Assembly (NCBI GenBank): GCA_028279555.1 | Contig: JANQNO010000008.1 | Span: 310,001 to 374,000, forward strand | DNA: 64,000 nucleotides | Reading direction: 5' to 3' | From: Sphingorhabdus sp. | GTDB taxonomy: Bacteria > Pseudomonadota > Alphaproteobacteria > Sphingomonadales > Sphingomonadaceae | Translations under genes and position numbers: made by a program | The notes under the pieces: generated by a model | Told to the model about the DNA's origin: nothing | Databases searched by the model: none | What the model saw: the letters and a program-made list of their open reading frames with translations, nothing else | Part shown: piece after piece, positions 60,494 through 64,000 of the stretch | How the letters are laid out: every line of letters begins with the position of its first letter | Numbering within the stretch: the first letter of the stretch is position 1

Positions 60494-61282
60494 TCAAAAG
60501 GGCAGCCAGCGGCGTTTCTTGGACAGTTTCATATAGCCCACATTGGCCCCCAGTCTGAGGCCGGCACCGACGCGAATAGGGATGAGAACCATATCGCCAC
60601 GGCGCAAATAGGCCGCATTGAAACCGCCCACGAGATAGGCAACGCCCTCTGCCGATGCGAAGCGTTTATAAAGATCCTCGGTGTCGTAAAGGTTATAGAC
60701 CAATACGAAGGTGCTGCCGGCATTGCCGCCGACATCGAAACCGAGCGAGGGGCCTGTCCAGTAAACCGGCTTCTGCCCCTCAACCTTGTGATAGAGCGTG
60801 CCTGAGCCATAGCGCAGCCCGACGACAAAAGCCCCGCCCGCCTCTCGCCCGACAATATATCCGTTCGGCTTGCCCTGTTTCTTGAGGATATCCTCGATGA
60901 GCTTTGCCAAGCCTTCCGCGCCCTTGCCGAAAACACCTTCGGCCGCGCCGATAAGATCATCTTCCTGATAGGTTTGGCTGTCATCCTGGACCGGGATGTC
61001 CGTTGCAGTACCGTCACCGGTGGCATCTGTATTCGCCGGCGGAATATCTGCAGGAATATCATCCGGTGGCAGGCCATCGGTTGGCACGCCGTCTTCGGCA
61101 GGTGCCGTGTCGGGCAATGTCTCACCGGCTGGGGGCTGCTCTGCCGGCGGCGCTTCCTGCGCGAAGACATCGTCGGGATCGACAGTCTCGATCTGCGCTG
61201 CGGCAGGCGCGGAAACCATGGCAAAGGCGGCAAACAACAACGCCATGCGCCGCCAAAAACTGGTGAAGAATACGTCCTGCAT
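60494..61282 (-). CDS. DUF1134 (EipA-like) envelope protein
   Basis: A 262-residue exported protein (signal 'WRRMALLFAAFAMVSAPAAAQ'), a Pro/Asp-rich linker to ~110, then DUF1134 ('GAEGLAKLIEDILKKQGKPNGYIVGREAGGAFVVGLRYGSGTLYHKVEGQKPVYWTGPSLGFDVGGNAGSTFVLVYNL'). The Brucella member EipA supports envelope integrity. GGAG precedes ATG 61282; an ATG 15 bases upstream is possible. Confidence 0.9.
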   Translation of the reverse strand: MQDVFFTSFWRRMALLFAAFAMVSAPAAAQIETVDPDDVFAQEAPPAEQPPAGETLPDTAPAEDGVPTDGLPPDDIPADIPPANTDATGDGTATDIPVQDDSQTYQEDDLIGAAEGVFGKGAEGLAKLIEDILKKQGKPNGYIVGREAGGAFVVGLRYGSGTLYHKVEGQKPVYWTGPSLGFDVGGNAGSTFVLVYNLYDTEDLYKRFASAEGVAYLVGGFNAAYLRRGDMVLIPIRVGAGLRLGANVGYMKLSKKRRWLPF

Positions 61283-61519
61283 CCCGAAAACTCCCATTTT
61301 GCCCGAACGCTAGGCGTCACCCTGCCCGCAGGACAATGAACCGGCGATGACCCGAGTCCTATTTACGCCGGATTGAGTCAGTTTGCGGCGCGCCAGAGCT
61401 AAGCTTTTGCAAGCCTTTTGGAGATATCGGAATCACCCATATGTGCGGGATTAACCGTTGCAGCCCCGCATCGCCATCGCTATAGCCCCGCGAACAGCCG
61501 GGGCTTCGGCCAAAAATGC

Positions 61520-61611
61520 GGACACGTGGGTGAGCGGCTGAAACCACCTCCCTGCTAAGGAGGCAAGCTTCGTAAGGGGCTTCGAGGGTTCGAATCCCTC
61601 CGTGTCCGCCA
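61520..61611 (+). tRNA. tRNA-Ser (anticodon GCT)
   Basis: Acceptor GGACACG/CGTGTCC, discriminator G, encoded CCA. The stem CCTCC/GGAGG frames CTGCTAA, anticodon GCT, reading AGC/AGU. It has a long variable arm (AAGCTTCGTAAGGGGCTT) and T-arm GGGTTCGAATCCC. Confidence 0.95.
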
Positions 61612-61612
61612 G

Positions 61613-61641
61613 AAAAGGCCCGGGAGAATCCCGGGCCTTTT
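61613..61641 (+). terminator. Rho-independent terminator after tRNA-Ser(GCT)
   Basis: AAAAGGCCCGGG and CCCGGGCCTTTT form a perfect 12-bp stem with the 5-base loop AGAAT, beginning two bases after the tRNA. The terminal T run is short but part of the stem. Confidence 0.85.
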
Positions 61642-61724
61642 CTGGTGAGAATGGCGTTGTCAGCGGGATTGCAGCAGACACAAAGCGGTTGACTAGATGG
61701 AACCTCTTTGCCAAGCGGCAACCA

Positions 61725-63131
61725 ATGCCACAACGGTTCCATCATGTCTTGCGGCTGAGGGGCCGGCTGACTTCGCCGAATGCCCGTTTTCTTGTACTAT
61801 CGGCTTTTCTAGTCCTTGTCTTTCTCACTGGGGGCAGTTCAAGGCCAGATGTATCTTCGCTGATTGTGCTGCGGCCAGCGGCAGTTTTGATTGGCGTTTA
61901 TGCACTGGTCCAGATAGACAGACAAAGGCTGACGAAGATAAGGTGGCCATTGATGTTTCTGCTCGCCGTGGCTCTGTTGATGGGCGCGCAGCTTGTGCCC
62001 CTGCCTCCTGACCTATGGACCTCGTTGCCCCGGCGGGAGCTGATGATCCGCATCGGCGATGATATGGGGATTGATCAGCCTTGGCGACCGCTCAGCTGGT
62101 CACCTGCAAAGACGTGGAATAGTCTGTTTTCTCTTGCTGTTCCGCTGGCCGGCTTGCTGCTGTTTGCCCTGCAATCCAAGGAGCATTTCGGCAAATTGCG
62201 CCTATTGATTTTCGGATTGGCACTCTTCAGCGCAGTTCTTGCAATGCTGCAAATGGCCGGGGAGCCAGGGAATCCGTTTTATCTCTACCGGATTACCAAT
62301 GATGTTTCGCCAGTTGGCCTATTTGCCAATCGCAACCACCATGCCGTGTTCCTAGGCTGTATGGTCTTGGCGCTGGGGGCTTATTTCACAACATTTGAGC
62401 GCAGGGAACCTTATGCACCGCTGAAAACTGCCGGAATCATTGTGAGCATAGTTTTTTTCGTTCTGCTCGTTTTGGTGACCGGTTCACGCGGCGGCCTTCT
62501 GATTACATCCATAGCGCTCATTCTGGCGCTGGTTATCATGGCCGGCTCTGATATTCTCGCACCGGCTTCCAGGAAAGCATCGAGGATTGGCTTTTTCAGC
62601 AGTCGTACATTGGCGCTTGGGATAGCAGCTTTTGTGGCCGCAGCTGCCTTGACGGCAATTGTGTCGGGCAGATCGCTTGCTGTAGAACGTTTTTTGGCTG
62701 ACGATGGTGTCGAAGGCATCCGATTGCAGCTTCTGCCGGTTTATTTCCAAATTGCGCTTGATTTCTTTCCCTGGGGCACCGGCTTTGGATCCTTTGAGCA
62801 TGTCTACCGCATGTATGAGCCAATCGAATTGCTGAGCTACAAGTATCTGAATTTGGCCCATAATGACTGGGCGCAGTGGATCATCGAAGGCGGGCTGGCT
62901 GGCCTTTTCATCGCTGCAGGCGTTTTGGGCTGGCTCGTGGTCCGCAGCATTCAGGTATTTCGCTCAAGACCTGGAAACAACCGCAACCGCCGGGCGCTGC
63001 TACTGATGCTGTTTGTGTTGTTGTTGCTTGCCAGCCTTTTCGATTATCCACTGCGAACGCCCGCCTTTATGGCCATTGTTGCTATTTTGGCAGGCCTGCT
63101 GGAAAGAGATGCATCGGCCGCAAGGAGATAG
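61725..63131 (+). CDS. O-antigen ligase family protein (Wzy/WaaL-like)
   Basis: A 468-residue protein with about 11-12 membrane spans. The large outer loop with 'VGLFANRNHHAVFLGCMVLALGAYF' and 'VTGSRGGLLITSIALILALVIM', then 'FPWGTGFGSFEHVYRMYEPIELLSYKYLNLAHNDWAQWIIEGGLAGLFIA', is the Wzy_C pattern. It polymerises or ligates a surface polysaccharide. ATG at 61725; in-frame codons upstream cross the tRNA terminator region and are rejected. Confidence 0.88.
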   Translation: MPQRFHHVLRLRGRLTSPNARFLVLSAFLVLVFLTGGSSRPDVSSLIVLRPAAVLIGVYALVQIDRQRLTKIRWPLMFLLAVALLMGAQLVPLPPDLWTSLPRRELMIRIGDDMGIDQPWRPLSWSPAKTWNSLFSLAVPLAGLLLFALQSKEHFGKLRLLIFGLALFSAVLAMLQMAGEPGNPFYLYRITNDVSPVGLFANRNHHAVFLGCMVLALGAYFTTFERREPYAPLKTAGIIVSIVFFVLLVLVTGSRGGLLITSIALILALVIMAGSDILAPASRKASRIGFFSSRTLALGIAAFVAAAALTAIVSGRSLAVERFLADDGVEGIRLQLLPVYFQIALDFFPWGTGFGSFEHVYRMYEPIELLSYKYLNLAHNDWAQWIIEGGLAGLFIAAGVLGWLVVRSIQVFRSRPGNNRNRRALLLMLFVLLLLASLFDYPLRTPAFMAIVAILAGLLERDASAARR

Positions 63132-63480
63132 CCTTTCGATTACTGGAGATCAGCGTACGTTAAGGGTTTATTCTTTAATTGAAGTCGACTAGACAAATCT
63201 CGGTTTTTGGTTGATGAAATGGAAGCACAGTCAGCATCCGGCCTGTCCTTCACGCGACCGAGAAGATTCGATTTTTCATAATTTTGATTTTTTGTGGAGT
63301 AGGAATTAAGAAGTTGTTCTTATTGTGTAATATGAGCAGATTTCGTCATAGTGCCAGCATCGAGTCAAAAGAAGGCTTCAAGCTTGGATCAAAGACGCAA
63401 ACGGCTTTCCAAAAGAAAAACCATGCGTGGAGTGCGCCCGCCTTTCCGCCAGCCCCTGGTTGCTTCGGCAGGATGGATTG
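63132..63480. other. AT-rich intergenic region before the Wzz/Wzc-type gene
   Basis: This 349-bp gap is clearly AT-richer than its neighbours, with runs such as 'tttttcataattttgattttttg' near 63270-63295. No ORF with ribosome site or similarity is seen. It probably holds the promoter of the polysaccharide gene that follows, but I cannot name -35/-10 elements with confidence. Confidence 0.4.
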
Positions 63481-64000
63481 ATGGCTTCTGCTCTAGCCCC
63501 GCAAGATCACTTTCAGCCCCAAAAATCCGCACCCTCCGCCGAGAATAGGGGGGAAGCAGGCACATTTGGCTTGCCGATTCTGGAAAGATTGTGGCGGAGC
63601 ATCCTGGCACACAAGATCACCATCGCAGCCATTTTGGCCCTTGCGCTTGTGTCGGGGCTGGTTCTGACTTTGCTTGCCACACCTTTGTACACAGCGACGT
63701 CACGGATAGAAATCAGCCGGCAACAGGATAATGTAACCGATGTTGAAGGCGTTGAAACGGAAGACTTCAGTCGCGATCTCGAATTTTATGGGACGCAATA
63801 TTCACTGCTTCGGGCGCGCTCGCTCGCGGAGCGGGTCGCCCGGTCCGAGAATCTTGCGGGTGACGATAGCTTCTTTGAAGCATTTGGGATCGACCCAGAT
63901 GTAGCGTTGTCAGGGCGTTCACGCGCCGACGCTCGACGCAAGGCAGAGAGAATGAGCCTCGTCACCAACCTGCTGGAAGACAATATTCTGATTGTTCCCG
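63481..64000 (+). CDS. Polysaccharide co-polymerase / tyrosine autokinase, N-terminal part (cut by window end)
   Basis: An open frame from ATG 63481 (AGGA about 8 bases upstream) to the window edge, 173 codons. 'LPILERLWRSILAHKITIAAILALALVSGLVLTLLATPLYTATSRIEISRQQDNV' gives a Wzz-type transmembrane start with the 'Y-x-A/S-x-x-x-I' first strand of the periplasmic domain, followed by 'DFSRDLEFYGTQYSLLRARSLAERVARSENL', as in exopolysaccharide transport proteins and BY-kinases. The kinase half, if any, is outside the window. Confidence 0.85.
   Translation, partial: MASALAPQDHFQPQKSAPSAENRGEAGTFGLPILERLWRSILAHKITIAAILALALVSGLVLTLLATPLYTATSRIEISRQQDNVTDVEGVETEDFSRDLEFYGTQYSLLRARSLAERVARSENLAGDDSFFEAFGIDPDVALSGRSRADARRKAERMSLVTNLLEDNILIVP

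Overview
The window is one contiguous stretch of chromosome from an alphaproteobacterium, most likely a member of the Sphingomonadales (Sphingopyxis/Sphingorhabdus-like). The genus is an inference from gene content and order: a PqqD-like/HprK-related/nucleotidyltransferase cassette, DUF2794 and DUF1134 proteins, pgsA-moaD-moaE, argD-argF-hslO, ribD-ribE, many Tat or lipoprotein signals, and dispersed palindromes of the 'ccTGAGCctGTCGAAGG' type. Base composition is moderately high in G+C, with a few AT-richer islands.

Layout. 1-2.9 kb: end of an ABC exporter, a lipoprotein phosphatase/sulfurtransferase-like protein, a di-iron hydroxylase, a GST and tRNA-Leu(CAA). 2.9-7.7 kb: LplT-like MFS protein, pgsA, moaD-moaE, oxyR, cysE and DUF2794. 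7.8-11.7 kb: an SDR with two tandem operator-like repeats, then a four-gene cassette (Tat-signal protein, PqqD-like protein, HprK-related kinase, nucleotidyltransferase). 11.7-17 kb: AIM24 protein, glmU and glmS, the last two separated by a small unknown gene and a VapBC-type toxin-antitoxin pair. 17-24.8 kb: flavin reductase, GFA enzyme, dienelactone hydrolase, two membrane proteins, a hydrolase-OsmC fusion, argD-argF-hslO. 25-34.3 kb: glutaryl-CoA dehydrogenase, msrB, several lipoproteins, an ankyrin-VOC pair, SCO, YcgN, YgjP-like protease, an OmpA/mini-protein/helix-hairpin-helix operon and an amidase. 34.3-42.7 kb: vWA protein, purD, xseA, an esterase and guaA. 42.7-51 kb: mostly short accessory genes, then a run from a methyltransferase through an endonuclease III homologue to a phosphodiesterase, an MFS transporter and an XRE/membrane pair. 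51-57.5 kb: panB, DUF1905, a GIY-YIG nuclease set in repeats, an unusual cyclophilin, tRNA-Ser(GGA), ung, GxxExxY and gltX. 57.7-64 kb: TonB-like protein, ribD-ribE, DUF1134, tRNA-Ser(GCT), then the start of a surface polysaccharide locus (O-antigen ligase and a Wzz/Wzc-type protein cut by the window end).

Most of the window is housekeeping. The parts most worth following up are: (i) a family of short palindromic repeats whose outer stems co-vary and which carry variable hairpin cores. One copy is read through in frame inside the nucleotidyltransferase gene, and two 92-bp copies bracket a GIY-YIG nuclease gene. (ii) The kinase/PqqD/nucleotidyltransferase cassette with an upstream Tat-exported small protein. 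(iii) The OmpA, 33-residue membrane peptide and histone-H1-like/HhH membrane protein operon. Three small ORFs (48, 33 and 13 codons) are proposed from direct reading.
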